Source of the DNA: Bacillota bacterium
Lineage (GTDB): Bacteria > Bacillota > Clostridia > Christensenellales > UMGS416
Length of the DNA: 64,000 bases
Direction: 5' to 3'
NCBI GenBank assembly: GCA_023421955.1
Contig: JAEZSE010000005.1
Coordinates: forward strand, 62,001-126,000
The notes under the pieces are model-generated. The model had not been told where the DNA came from. It did no database searches and worked only from the letters and a program-made list of their open reading frames with translations. Position 1 is the first letter of the stretch; each line of letters opens with the position of its first letter. The position numbers and the translations under genes were made by a program. Shown here piece by piece: positions 31,501 to 40,411 of this stretch.

Positions 31501-32568
31501 ATGAGAAGGCGTATTGAAAAGCTGTTGTCCGGCCTGGCGGCTGCGGGCGCGCAGGGGGGGCTGCTCCACAGCCCGGAAAACATGCGTTATTTCACCGGCT
31601 TCACCGGCGAGGGTTGCGCATTCATTGCCGATGGCGTTTCCGTCGTGCTGACCGATTCCCGTTATACTGAGCAAGCGCGCAAGCAATCACCCGGTTGCAC
31701 GGTGCTGGAGCCGGAAAACCGAGATTACCCGCAAACCATCGGGAAGCTTGTTCGAGAGCATGGCATGTCTGTGCTTGGCTTTGAGGATGAGTTTTTGCCC
31801 GTTGCCCAGCACAGCCAGTTCATCAAGGCACTGGATCCAGCCCGGCTCATCCCGATGGGAGAGCTCTGCGTTGGCATCCGCGCAGTGAAAGATGCCGATG
31901 AGATGAAGCTGCTGCGCGAAGCCTGCCGGATCACCGATCAGGCGTTTCAGTATTTCCTGGCCATCCTTAAGCCTGGCGCGAGTGAGATTGAAATCAGTGC
32001 CGAGCTCAAATACTATATGGCAAAGCATCATAAAGCCGCACAGTCCTTTGAATTCATTGTGGCGTCCGGCGAAAATGGCTCGATGCCCCACGCGATCACT
32101 TCTGAGCGTCTGATCCGCGCCGGCGATATGGTTACGTTGGATTTTGGCGCTGAATATTGCGGTTACCACGCGGACATGACCCGCACGGTCGCTGTGGGTA
32201 AACCTCAAGACAAGATGCTGGAAATCTACCGGATCGTGCAGGATGCGCAGGCGAGAGCCGCTGAAGCCCTGGCACCGGGCAAGAGCTGCCGGGAGGTGGA
32301 TGCCATTGCCCGAGACCTGATTCGCCAACATGGTTATGGTGAGAACTTCGGCCACGGGCTGGGTCATGGCGTAGGCTTGCAGATCCATGAGCAACCGGTG
32401 CTGAGCGGCAGGAGCAGCACAATACTGGAGCCGGGCATGGCGGTCACCGTGGAGCCTGGGATCTATCTGCCGGGGGTTGGCGGCGTGCGGATTGAAGACA
32501 CCTGTCTTATCACAGATACCGGTTGGGAAAGCCTGTTTGTCTCTGAGAAGAGCCTGATAATATTGTAA
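31501..32568 (+). CDS. Xaa-Pro aminopeptidase-like M24 peptidase
   Basis: A 355-residue creatinase-fold peptidase. The N-terminal domain has LLHSPENMRYFTGFTGEG; the catalytic domain has the five metal ligands in order: VTLDFGAEYCGYHADMTRT (two Asp), FGHGLGHGVGLQIHE (His), TVEPGIYLPG (Glu) and GVRIEDTCLI (Glu). It likely cleaves Xaa-Pro at peptide N-termini or dipeptides in the cytoplasm. The position directly before efp is the usual Firmicutes arrangement. GAGGAGA precedes ATG 31501. Confidence 0.92.
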   Translation: MRRRIEKLLSGLAAAGAQGGLLHSPENMRYFTGFTGEGCAFIADGVSVVLTDSRYTEQARKQSPGCTVLEPENRDYPQTIGKLVREHGMSVLGFEDEFLPVAQHSQFIKALDPARLIPMGELCVGIRAVKDADEMKLLREACRITDQAFQYFLAILKPGASEIEISAELKYYMAKHHKAAQSFEFIVASGENGSMPHAITSERLIRAGDMVTLDFGAEYCGYHADMTRTVAVGKPQDKMLEIYRIVQDAQARAAEALAPGKSCREVDAIARDLIRQHGYGENFGHGLGHGVGLQIHEQPVLSGRSSTILEPGMAVTVEPGIYLPGVGGVRIEDTCLITDTGWESLFVSEKSLIIL

Positions 32569-32581
32569 TCGGAGGAAGAAC

Positions 32582-33139
32582 ATGATCAACGCCAGTGATT
32601 TCAGAAAGGGATTGACGATTGAGATTGACAACAACGTCTTCGTCATCGTCGATTTCCAGCATGTCAAGCCGGGCAAGGGTGCCGCGTTTGTAAGGACCAA
32701 GATCAAGAACGTGATCACCGGTGCTGTGCTGGAGCGCACCTTCAATCCAACGGACAAAATGCCCCGCGCCATGATTGAGACCAAGGACATGCAGTATCTG
32801 TATGAAGATGGCGAGTTCTATCATTTCATGGACAATGAGAATTTCGAGCAACTACCGCTGACCAAGGATCAAGTGGAGGAAGCGCTGCCATACCTGATCG
32901 AAAACATGAGCGTGCAGATCAGGTTCTTCAAGGGCAAGCCGTTCTCGGTGCAGCCCCCGAACTTTGTGGAGCTGAAAGTTGTGGACACCGAGCCAGGCTT
33001 CAAGGGCGACACCGCCACCAACACATTGAAGCCTGCCAAACTGGAAACCGGATACACGGTCATGGTGCCGCTGTTCATCAACACCGGCGAAAAGTTGCGG
33101 ATAGACACGCGCACCGGTGAGTATATGGAGCGTGCCTGA
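32582..33139 (+). CDS. efp: Translation elongation factor P
   Basis: EF-P relieves ribosome stalling at polyproline. The 185-residue protein has the KOW-like domain with the loop VKPGKGAAFVRTK, whose Lys is the usual modification site, then two OB domains and the C-terminal signature GEKLRIDTRTGEYMERA. It is full length. CGGAGG precedes ATG 32582, 13 bases after the peptidase gene. No EpmA/EpmB-type genes are nearby. Confidence 0.98.
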   Translation: MINASDFRKGLTIEIDNNVFVIVDFQHVKPGKGAAFVRTKIKNVITGAVLERTFNPTDKMPRAMIETKDMQYLYEDGEFYHFMDNENFEQLPLTKDQVEEALPYLIENMSVQIRFFKGKPFSVQPPNFVELKVVDTEPGFKGDTATNTLKPAKLETGYTVMVPLFINTGEKLRIDTRTGEYMERA

Positions 33140-33156
33140 GGCATCAAATGGTAATG

Positions 33157-33192
33157 AATAACCCTGACGCCAGCTGGCGCAGGGTTATTTGT
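33157..33192 (+). terminator. Intrinsic terminator after efp
   Basis: The arm AATAACCCTG...CGCC pairs with GGCG...CAGGGTTATT (33157-33172 and 33176-33189, one bulge), followed by a short T-rich tail. Confidence 0.8.
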
Positions 33193-33287
33193 CTTTGTTG
33201 CTGCAATGTCTCTGTTCTTTTCTGGCCATGGAAAAAGCTGTTCAACCGGTGTAGAATATTGGCTGCATGATAATGAGAGGTGCTGAG

Positions 33288-33935
33288 ATGGAAAAGGAAC
33301 AGGTCATCGGGAGAATCCTGGGCAGCGGCTTAGTCGCTGTGGTTCGCGCCGAGAATGGGGAGCAGGCTAAACGGATTGCGGAGTCCTGTCTGGAAGGCGG
33401 CGTGTGTGCGATGGAGATTACGTTCACTGTTCCTGGCGCCCATCGGGTCATTGAGGATCTGGCCAGGCAATATGCCAATGGGGAGATGATTGTGGGTGCC
33501 GGCACCGTGCTGGATCCGGAGACGGCCCGCATCGCCATCCTTTCTGGCGCGCAATATGTGGTGAGCCCCTACTTCGATGAGGCGACGATGAAGCTCTGCA
33601 ACCGATACCGCGTGGCATGCATGCCCGGGGTGATGACACCGAAAGAAGCTGTGCAGGCGATGGAAGCCGGGGCGGATGTGTTAAAGGTGTTCCCGGCAAA
33701 CCTGTTTGGGCCGTCCATCATCAAATCCCTGCTCGGGCCGCTGCCGCAGGCAAAACTGATGCCCACCGGCGGTGTCAGTGCAAGCAACGCGGCGGAGTGG
33801 ATCAAGGCTGGCGCTGTGGCGCTGGGTGCCGGCAGCGAGCTCATCAAGGGCGCAAGTGCAGGCAACTATACTGAGATCATGGAAATCGCAAGGCAATATA
33901 TGAAAGCCATCCAAGCGGCCAGGGCCGGAAACTGA
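33288..33935 (+). CDS. eda: KHG/KDPG aldolase
   Basis: Class I aldolase cleaving 2-keto-3-deoxy-6-phosphogluconate to pyruvate and glyceraldehyde-3-phosphate; 215 residues. The Schiff-base lysine is in VLKVFPANLFGP; also seen are the MEITFTVPGA motif with the catalytic Glu, VGAGTV, CMPGVMTPKEA and PTGGVS. In-frame ATGs occur at 33267 and 33273, but GAGAGG upstream of ATG 33288 decides the start. kdgK follows after 11 bases: the two make the lower arm of hexuronate or 2-keto-3-deoxygluconate use. Confidence 0.95.
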   Translation: MEKEQVIGRILGSGLVAVVRAENGEQAKRIAESCLEGGVCAMEITFTVPGAHRVIEDLARQYANGEMIVGAGTVLDPETARIAILSGAQYVVSPYFDEATMKLCNRYRVACMPGVMTPKEAVQAMEAGADVLKVFPANLFGPSIIKSLLGPLPQAKLMPTGGVSASNAAEWIKAGAVALGAGSELIKGASAGNYTEIMEIARQYMKAIQAARAGN

Positions 33936-33946
33936 GGGGTAATGAT

Positions 33947-34939
33947 ATGGCAAGAGTGGTGTGCTTTGGTGAGATCATGCTCAGGCTTTCCACGCCCGGT
34001 TATCAGCGTTTTTTACAGGCACGGTCCTTTGATGCCACCTATGGCGGCGCGGAGGCCAATGTGGCTGTGGCATTGGCCGGCTTTGGTCTGGAGGCTCGCT
34101 ATGTGACCAAACTGCCACAAAACCTGCTGGGCGATGCTGCCCGCAATGAACTCAGGCGCTTCGGGGTTGATACCTCCTGTATTTCGCGGGGTGGAGACCG
34201 TTTGGGCACTTATTATCTGGAGACCGGCGCTTCCATGCGGCCCAGCAATGTGATCTATGACCGGGCGGGCTCTTCCATTGCCTGTGCCTCGGCAAACGAT
34301 TTTGACTGGGATCAAATATTCGACGGCGCTGATTGGTTTCATTTCACTGGCATCACACCGGCGCTGGGCGGCGACATGGAAGCCATCACGTTGGCAGCCT
34401 GCAAGGCGGCCCGTGCCCGCGGCATCACTGTGAGCTGCGATGTGAACTACCGCAAGAAGCTATGGAGCATTGAGAAGGCAACCGAAGTGATGAGCACCCT
34501 GTTTGATTATGTGGATGTGGCCATTAACCCAGCCGACGTGGTGCCTGTGGATGTGGATCAGCCATTCACCAAAGAGCGCTGCCAGAAGATGGCCAGATAT
34601 CTTGAGGAAAAGCATAAAATCAAAACAACTTCGTTCACCATTCGGGAGAGCATCTCAGCTTCCGACAACGGGTGGTCTGCAATGCTTTATGACGGCGGCC
34701 AGTTTTTCTATTCGAAGCATTATGACATCCGCATTGTGGACCGGGTGGGCGGGGGAGACTCCTTCAGTGCTGGTCTCATTTATGGTCTAACAGGAGGCAT
34801 GGACCCTCAGCAGTCGTTGGAGTTTGCGGTTGCGGCTGCCGCCTTGAAGCATACAATCGCGGGGGATTACAACCTCGTGTCAGTGCAGGAGGTTCAAACA
34901 CTGATGGGTGGCGACAGCACCGGACGTGTGCAGAGGTAA
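33947..34939 (+). CDS. kdgK: 2-dehydro-3-deoxygluconokinase (PfkB family)
   Basis: A 330-residue PfkB sugar kinase that phosphorylates KDG to KDPG, the substrate of the preceding aldolase. Motifs: FGEIMLRLSTPG at the N-terminus, YGGAEANVAVALAGFG (first PfkB signature), and DRVGGGDSFSAGLIYG with the catalytic Asp. The assignment to KDG relies partly on the neighbouring eda. No uronate isomerase or transporter is in the window. Confidence 0.92.
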   Translation: MARVVCFGEIMLRLSTPGYQRFLQARSFDATYGGAEANVAVALAGFGLEARYVTKLPQNLLGDAARNELRRFGVDTSCISRGGDRLGTYYLETGASMRPSNVIYDRAGSSIACASANDFDWDQIFDGADWFHFTGITPALGGDMEAITLAACKAARARGITVSCDVNYRKKLWSIEKATEVMSTLFDYVDVAINPADVVPVDVDQPFTKERCQKMARYLEEKHKIKTTSFTIRESISASDNGWSAMLYDGGQFFYSKHYDIRIVDRVGGGDSFSAGLIYGLTGGMDPQQSLEFAVAAAALKHTIAGDYNLVSVQEVQTLMGGDSTGRVQR

Positions 34940-34953
34940 CGATTCGGATACAA

Positions 34954-34985
34954 GAAAGGCGGAGGGATGATCCTCCGCCTTTCAA
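34954..34985. terminator. Bidirectional terminator between kdgK and degV-family gene
   Basis: A perfect 12-bp stem (34954-34965 and 34972-34983) with a 6-base loop and T/A tails on both sides, between convergent genes. Confidence 0.82.
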
Positions 34986-34988
34986 TCT

Positions 34989-35876
34989 TCACTCAGGCTT
35001 TTCCTTGCCCATGAAACAGATGCCAAGCACGTCGGGCCCGGCATGGGTGCCAATTACCGGCCCCACAAACTGCACAAACACTTCCTTGAACTTCGTGTGT
35101 GCCTCAACCAGCTTCTGCAGTTCCTCCGCGTCCTCCAGGCAGTCACCGTGCAGGATCACGCAAGCGCTATTTTCTGCGTCCAGAGCGTATTCGCGCACCT
35201 TTTCCGATAGATAGTTGATGGCTTTGCGCCGGCCCATCACCTTGTCCAGCGGCACCACACGGCCTTCCTTGTTGAGGATCAGGATGGGTTTTACATTAAG
35301 CACCGAGCCCACAATGGCCGTGGTGGCGGAAAGCCTGCCGCCACGCCGCAAGTGGTTCAGGTCGTTCACGGTGAACCAGTGCTGGGCGTGATCGGTGTTG
35401 TGCTCCACCCAGGCTGCCACCTCGTCCAGTGATTTGCCGGCTCGGTATTGCTGCAACGCGCGATAAACGAGCACAGCAGCGCCACCAGAGATGCCCTTGA
35501 GGTCCACGGTGACCACGCGCCTGCCGGAATCGCAAAACTCACTGTTCAGCAGATCGCGCGCATCGGATAGATATCCATAAGCGGCGGAGAGTTTGGAGGA
35601 AAACCCGAGGTGAAGCACGTCTTTCCCCGACTCCAGCATGGGCCGCCAGAGATCCATATAGTACTGCGGAGGATAAGTGGAAGTGGTGGGCAGTTTTCCA
35701 GAGCGCACCGCGTTGAAGAATGCCTTGAAATCGGTGTGCTCACCAAGATCATAAAAGTACTCCTCACCATCCAGCAGATAGTCCATTGGTACATATGTTA
35801 CGTTATATTCTTTGGCGACGGATAGTGGTAATTCGGTATTGGAATCGGTTGTAATGATATAATTCACTTCAGCCAT
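34989..35876 (-). CDS. DegV-family fatty-acid-binding protein
   Basis: A 295-residue cytoplasmic DegV protein. The N-terminal domain opens with YIITTDSNTELP and contains the KLPTTSTYPP motif that contacts the lipid carboxylate; the C-terminal domain has DLNHLRRGGRLSATTAIVGSVLNVKPIL, typical of the family. Related FakB proteins present fatty acids to the kinase FakA; no fakA is nearby. GGAGG lies seven bases before ATG 35876; the upstream ATG-like extension to 35900 includes that site and was rejected. Confidence 0.92.
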   Translation of the reverse strand: MAEVNYIITTDSNTELPLSVAKEYNVTYVPMDYLLDGEEYFYDLGEHTDFKAFFNAVRSGKLPTTSTYPPQYYMDLWRPMLESGKDVLHLGFSSKLSAAYGYLSDARDLLNSEFCDSGRRVVTVDLKGISGGAAVLVYRALQQYRAGKSLDEVAAWVEHNTDHAQHWFTVNDLNHLRRGGRLSATTAIVGSVLNVKPILILNKEGRVVPLDKVMGRRKAINYLSEKVREYALDAENSACVILHGDCLEDAEELQKLVEAHTKFKEVFVQFVGPVIGTHAGPDVLGICFMGKEKPE

Positions 35877-35999
35877 GAGTAATCCTCCGTATATCGACAA
35901 GTGATGAATAACTGCATTACTATCTTACAATATAAACAGTGGATAAACAAGCAATATGTCGGTTTGATACAAGAATCAGTTGCCGTGAACGGAATTCCT

Positions 36000-36027
36000 T
36001 TGCTAATGGCAGCATAACTTGTATACT
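36000..36027 (+). promoter_or_regulatory. Probable promoter of the radical SAM gene
   Basis: TTGCTA at 36000-36005, a 16-base spacer and TATACT at 36022-36027. Confidence 0.55.
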
Positions 36028-36043
36028 GGTAATGTTGTCCATC

Positions 36044-36071
36044 TTGGCACTGAACCTAGATGCGGTGCCAA
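36044..36071 (+). promoter_or_regulatory. Inverted repeat in the radical SAM leader
   Basis: TTGGCAC at 36044-36050 and GTGCCAA at 36065-36071 form a 7-bp inverted repeat with a 14-base gap, between the proposed promoter and ATG 36105. It could be an operator or an RNA hairpin. Confidence 0.4.
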
Positions 36072-36104
36072 ACGACCAATAGATAAATTGCTTGGAGCAG
36101 CCAG

Positions 36105-37196
36105 ATGATCAATCTTCTGTCACACATGAGCGCAGGCATCCGCACATTGCTTCTGGATTCGTTGAAAGCTGCAGTTGGAAACCCTGCACAGATCAAATTC
36201 CTGCGGGCTTTCCTCAAAAACCTCACAAAGTCTCAGAAACGCAGGGAGAAGCTGGAAGCGTCCGGTTTGCATGTGCCGCCTTTTCTGATTGCCAGCATTA
36301 CCGCCAATTGCAACCTGTTTTGCACCGGGTGTTATGCCCGGGCGAACCAGCAGGCATGCGGCGGCTCGCAGGGAAAGCTGCCTCTTGACGCATCCCGCTG
36401 GGATTCACTGTTTACAGAAGCGAAGGAAATGGGGGTGTGCTTCATCCTGCTGGCCGGAGGCGAGCCTATGCTTCGACTTGACGTGCTGGAAGCAGCGGGG
36501 AAGCATCCAGAGATCATTTTCCCTGTGTTTACCAATGGCACATTGCTAAGCGGGGAGGTGCTGGATTTCTTTGAGAAACACCGCAATCTGATCCCTGTGA
36601 TCAGCCTGGAAGGCAGCCAGCAAACCACCGATAACCGGCGCGGCGCAGGTGTCTATGAGAAAGTAAACGAGGCAATGGCAGCTTTAAAAACCAGGCATGT
36701 TTTCTTCGGCACTTCCATTACAGTGACCAGTGAGAACATCCCAAGTGTCACAGCCCCGGATTTTGCCAATGAGGTGAGGGCGAAGGGCTGCAGCCTTGTG
36801 TTCTATGTGGAATATGTGCCGGCTGACCAGGTCAGCTCCCATTTGGCCCCCACAGCGCAGGACAGGGTGGTTCTGGAGAAAAACACCCAAGTTCTGAAGG
36901 ATACATCCGGAATGCTCATCATTTCCTTCCCAGGTGACGAGAAGGAAACCGGTGGCTGTCTGGCTGCGGGCAGGGGCTTTGTGCACATCAACATGGATGG
37001 CAGCGTGGAGCCATGCCCGTTTTCACCCTATTCCGATACCAACCTGAAAGATATTTCACTTGCACAGGCGCTGCAATCGCCATTCCTCAGTAGGATGCGG
37101 GAGGGCGGGTTTTTGATGGGTGAGCATGTCGGGGGGTGCTTGCTGTTTGAGAAGCAGGAGGAAGTGCAAGAACTGCTCAAAGACGCGCTTGGATGA
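36105..37196 (+). CDS. Radical SAM protein
   Basis: A 363-residue radical SAM enzyme. The cluster motif is CNLFCTGCY (CxxxCxxC, about residue 71), followed by LLAGGEPMLR (SAM-binding GGEP). Later, AGRGFVHINMDGSVEPCPFSPYS resembles the start of a SPASM-type extension, with a few Cys (GGC, EPC, GGC) that could hold an auxiliary cluster. The substrate is unknown and no small precursor peptide is evident nearby. The first 60 residues form a helical leader. Start ATG 36105 follows a weak GGAGCAG site. Confidence 0.85.
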   Translation: MINLLSHMSAGIRTLLLDSLKAAVGNPAQIKFLRAFLKNLTKSQKRREKLEASGLHVPPFLIASITANCNLFCTGCYARANQQACGGSQGKLPLDASRWDSLFTEAKEMGVCFILLAGGEPMLRLDVLEAAGKHPEIIFPVFTNGTLLSGEVLDFFEKHRNLIPVISLEGSQQTTDNRRGAGVYEKVNEAMAALKTRHVFFGTSITVTSENIPSVTAPDFANEVRAKGCSLVFYVEYVPADQVSSHLAPTAQDRVVLEKNTQVLKDTSGMLIISFPGDEKETGGCLAAGRGFVHINMDGSVEPCPFSPYSDTNLKDISLAQALQSPFLSRMREGGFLMGEHVGGCLLFEKQEEVQELLKDALG

Positions 37197-37197
37197 C

Positions 37198-37226
37198 AAA
37201 AAAGAGGCCCTAGGGGCCTCTTTTGA
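37198..37226. terminator. Terminator after the radical SAM gene
   Basis: An A-run, then the GAGGCCC / GGGCCTC stem (about 37204-37220), then a T-run. It lies between convergent genes and is likely bidirectional. Confidence 0.8.
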
Positions 37227-37239
37227 TCGTACCTGCGTA

Positions 37240-37719
37240 TTACTTGGTGGCTGTGGGTGCAACGGTTGGAGCAGCAGATTGAGCTGCCGCTGATGCCCGC
37301 AGTGCTGATTCCAGCGGGCCTAGGTCAGCGACCTTGGTCAGCACATAGCTGGCATCAACATCATCCGGGAAAACAGTAAGCTGTGGAATGGTGTTGCCGG
37401 TGCTTTCGTCTTGTTTGAAATCGATTTTGAATGAACCGGTGACATTCATCTGACCATCATCACTTTTAAATGTGAAGGTATCCCGGTCCATGGTCCACTT
37501 TCCAAACGGCTCGTCAAACATGTTGAGTGTGCCATTGGGATAAATATCCACAGATAATGGCAGATAATACTCCTGCTGGTTTCCCCCATTGCCGGCACCT
37601 ACGGTGGCCAGTTTCCACCGGCCTGTGACCATTTTCAGTTTCCCGCCGCCGCAGCCACCCAGCAACAGCATGGATGCCAGGAGCACCACGACGACCAGAA
37701 TTGTCACTATCTTTTTCAT
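37240..37719 (-). CDS. Small lipoprotein of unknown function
   Basis: A 159-residue lipoprotein. Residues 1-22 are a type II signal with lipobox LLGGC (Cys 23), followed by a GGG spacer. The mature part (30-135) has a lipocalin-like or DUF-type beta pattern (TGRWKLATVG, FGKWTMDRDTFTFKSDDGQ) and ends in an Ala/Pro/Thr-rich tail. The GRWKL opening resembles domains described as lipocalin-like in clostridial lipoproteins; I cannot name the ligand. GGAGAAGGTAT precedes ATG 37719. Confidence 0.8.
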   Translation of the reverse strand: MKKIVTILVVVVLLASMLLLGGCGGGKLKMVTGRWKLATVGAGNGGNQQEYYLPLSVDIYPNGTLNMFDEPFGKWTMDRDTFTFKSDDGQMNVTGSFKIDFKQDESTGNTIPQLTVFPDDVDASYVLTKVADLGPLESALRASAAAQSAAPTVAPTATK

Positions 37720-37739
37720 ATACCTTCTCCTCAGTGATG

Positions 37740-38546
37740 CTATTTTTTTAACCCACGCATATAGTCAATGTAATGTGCAAAGGCGATGCCAGGTTCCTCC
37801 AATGACATATCCCATCGTCTGATCCACTCAAGAGTATACCATCCATCATAACCAATGTCACCAAGTGCGGAGATGAAGTCTTTTATTGGCAAATTGCCTT
37901 CTCCAAGCATCCGATAACGCACACTTCCGCCTTCAATCACCGAATCCTTGATGTGGATATAACGGATCCATTTGCCGATGCGGGCGATTGTCTCGGCTGG
38001 TTTTTCACCAAAGAAGCGATACGGATGGTGTACATCCCAGAGGATGCCAAGCCCGGGCTCTTCAATTTCAGAATACAGCTGGGCAAGCCTGCTGCTGTCT
38101 GCATACCAGCCATTGGTTTCCAGCAGCACAGTTACGCCACGGGGAGCGGCATAATTACCAAGCTCACAGAGCGCCTTTTTGACCAGAGACGTATCCACGT
38201 TCTTTTCCGGAGCCGCCGTGCCCTCACACATCACGCGTACAAACTGGGCACCAACAGTTTTTGCGGTGTCGATATAGGCGCGCCCTTCCGCCAGCGCCGA
38301 TTGGTAACCGGACTCCGCTCCAAACACGCAGGCCGAAGCCAGGCAGGGAATTGCCAAACCCAGCATGGCAAGCCTGTCTTTCGTCTGGCCGATGTGGCGG
38401 TGTGTAAATTCCGAAATGGACGGAGCGTACAATTCGTTGCTAAGCCCGCGGATTTCCACCCCATCATAGCCAAGGTCAGAAGCGGCGGACAACACATCAT
38501 CCCAACCCCACTCGGGGCAGCCAAGCGTTGAGAATGCAAGCTTCAT
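37740..38546 (-). CDS. Sugar phosphate isomerase/epimerase-like TIM barrel
   Basis: A 268-residue AP-endonuclease-2-fold protein. Features: KLAFSTLGCPEW at strand 1, YDGVEIRG, the metal Glu in VLLETNGWY, ILWDVHHPYRF (Asp, His), IRYIHIKDS (His) and YTLEWIRRW (Glu). This set fits xylose-isomerase-like sugar epimerases or isomerases. Substrate unknown. GGAGATTGAG precedes ATG 38546. It sits 32 bases after the pepF stop in the same direction, so joint transcription is possible. Confidence 0.85.
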   Translation of the reverse strand: MKLAFSTLGCPEWGWDDVLSAASDLGYDGVEIRGLSNELYAPSISEFTHRHIGQTKDRLAMLGLAIPCLASACVFGAESGYQSALAEGRAYIDTAKTVGAQFVRVMCEGTAAPEKNVDTSLVKKALCELGNYAAPRGVTVLLETNGWYADSSRLAQLYSEIEEPGLGILWDVHHPYRFFGEKPAETIARIGKWIRYIHIKDSVIEGGSVRYRMLGEGNLPIKDFISALGDIGYDGWYTLEWIRRWDMSLEEPGIAFAHYIDYMRGLKK

Positions 38547-38578
38547 CTCTCAATCTCCTTTACAGCGGCATATCCACA

Positions 38579-40411
38579 TTATACCATAAGGAGCCCTTCC
38601 ATTTCAGCAACCGCCATTCCAAACTTCTTGAGGCAGGCTTCCACGGCGTCAGGCTTTGTCAAATCCACTCCAGCTTCCCGAAGAAGGTTCAGCGGATAAT
38701 CCCTGCCGCCGCTGCCCAGGAACCTCAGATAGCGATCCCGCGCCACCTCACCATCGTTTAGAATGCGCTCAGACAACGCGATGGCGCTGGCATAGCCGGT
38801 GGCATATTTGTATACATAAAAGCTGCGGTAGAAATGGGAGATGCGGGCCCACTCCATGTCAATCTCTTCATCCACCACCATATCGGGGCCGTAGTAATCC
38901 ACATTGAGCTGGTGGTAAACCGCGCAGATGGACTCCGGCGTCAACGGCTCATCCTTGGCAGCCATGCCGTGGATGATTTTCTCAAACTCCGCAAACATCA
39001 CCTGGCGGATCACCGTGGTGCGCACCTGCTCCAGTGTCTGGTTCAGCAGAAACATCCGCTGCCCCTTGTCGGCTGTGCTCTTGAGCATATGGTCCATAAA
39101 CAGCGCTTCGTTGCAGGTGGATGCCACTTCGGCCAGCAGGATCGGGTATTGCGCAATCATATAGGGCTGCCGGTCGGAGTAGTAACTGTGCATCGCGTGG
39201 CCAAACTCGTGGGCCAGCGTGAAGGCATTGTCCAGCGTATCGTTCCAGTTGAGCAGCACATAGGGGTGAGTGCCCCACACACCCCAGGAATAGGCACCGG
39301 CGGTCTTGCCCTGGTTTTCATACACATCCACCCAGCCTGCGCCCATGCCGCCTTTCATCGATTCGACATAGTCTTTCCCCAGCGGTGACAGCCCTTCGGC
39401 AACCATCGCGCACGCCTGCTCATAGCCCACTGGCATTTCCACGTCGTGTACGATTGGCACATAGAGGTCATACATATGCAGCTCATCCAGATTAAGCGCC
39501 TTTTTGCGTAAGCGCATGTAGCGGTGCAAAGAGGGCAGGTGAGCCCGTACCGCGGTGATCAGGCTGTCATATACCTCGACGGGTACTGCATCGGAAAAAA
39601 GCGAAGCTTCGAGCGAAGAGTTGAATTTCCGGGCCTTGGATTCAAACAACTCTGCCTTGACACTGGCCGAGAGTGTGGCCGCGACGGTGTTTCTAAAACT
39701 GCCATATGTGCTATAAAGGCTATGGAAGGCAGCCTTCCTCACGTCGCGTTCGCGGCTTTCCATCAGTGGGATGTAGCGCCCATGGGTTATCTGCACATCC
39801 TCGCCATCCGAACCCTTGATCGTGGGGAACTTGAGGTCCGCATTGTTGAACATCGTGTAGACAGTGCCGGCACCCTGCAAGACCTCACCGGCCATCGCCA
39901 GCAGTTTCTCCTCCGCCTGCGATAGAGTGTGCTCACGGCGGCGGGTCACCCGCTCAATGTTGTGTCGGTGCACAGCCAGACCCGGTTCCTCTTCGAAAAA
40001 GCTTTCCAGCCGCTGTGGGTCAATTGCCAGTAGCTCGGGGTCAAAGAATGACAGTGCGCTGGAGAGCCGCACGCTTAATGCCCCGGCCCTGTCAGTCATG
40101 CCCTGGTAAAGGCTCATGCCATTATCCTCGTCACGGCGCATATGGGCGTAACAATAGAGCCGCTCCACGATCAGTGAAATAGAAGCGATTTCTTCCAGCG
40201 CCTGCAACAGCGCCGCGGCGGATTCGCCCAGGCGGCCCTCCCAGGCAGCTACCTTTTGCATGATGTTGTCGGCGAGCCTGTAATCCTTTTCCCATTCCTC
40301 GTTGGTAGAATACAGATCTTCGAGCCTCCATTGCCATTTCCTGTCTGCGGACTGGCGATCAGGCAGTTTCTTTTCCGGCATTCGAATCAACCCCTTCACT
40401 GTTTGTTTCAT
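38579..40411 (-). CDS. pepF: Oligoendopeptidase F
   Basis: A 610-residue M3B zinc metallopeptidase acting on cytoplasmic oligopeptides. The active site HEFGHAMHSYY (HExxH) lies near residue 394, with the downstream Glu in EVASTCNEALF. Length and the long helical N-terminal part fit PepF. AAGGAG lies four bases before ATG 40411, giving a 53-base overlap with the end of the MFS gene; a later ATG at 40381 has only a weak site. Confidence 0.94.
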   Translation of the reverse strand: MKQTVKGLIRMPEKKLPDRQSADRKWQWRLEDLYSTNEEWEKDYRLADNIMQKVAAWEGRLGESAAALLQALEEIASISLIVERLYCYAHMRRDEDNGMSLYQGMTDRAGALSVRLSSALSFFDPELLAIDPQRLESFFEEEPGLAVHRHNIERVTRRREHTLSQAEEKLLAMAGEVLQGAGTVYTMFNNADLKFPTIKGSDGEDVQITHGRYIPLMESRERDVRKAAFHSLYSTYGSFRNTVAATLSASVKAELFESKARKFNSSLEASLFSDAVPVEVYDSLITAVRAHLPSLHRYMRLRKKALNLDELHMYDLYVPIVHDVEMPVGYEQACAMVAEGLSPLGKDYVESMKGGMGAGWVDVYENQGKTAGAYSWGVWGTHPYVLLNWNDTLDNAFTLAHEFGHAMHSYYSDRQPYMIAQYPILLAEVASTCNEALFMDHMLKSTADKGQRMFLLNQTLEQVRTTVIRQVMFAEFEKIIHGMAAKDEPLTPESICAVYHQLNVDYYGPDMVVDEEIDMEWARISHFYRSFYVYKYATGYASAIALSERILNDGEVARDRYLRFLGSGGRDYPLNLLREAGVDLTKPDAVEACLKKFGMAVAEMEGLLMV

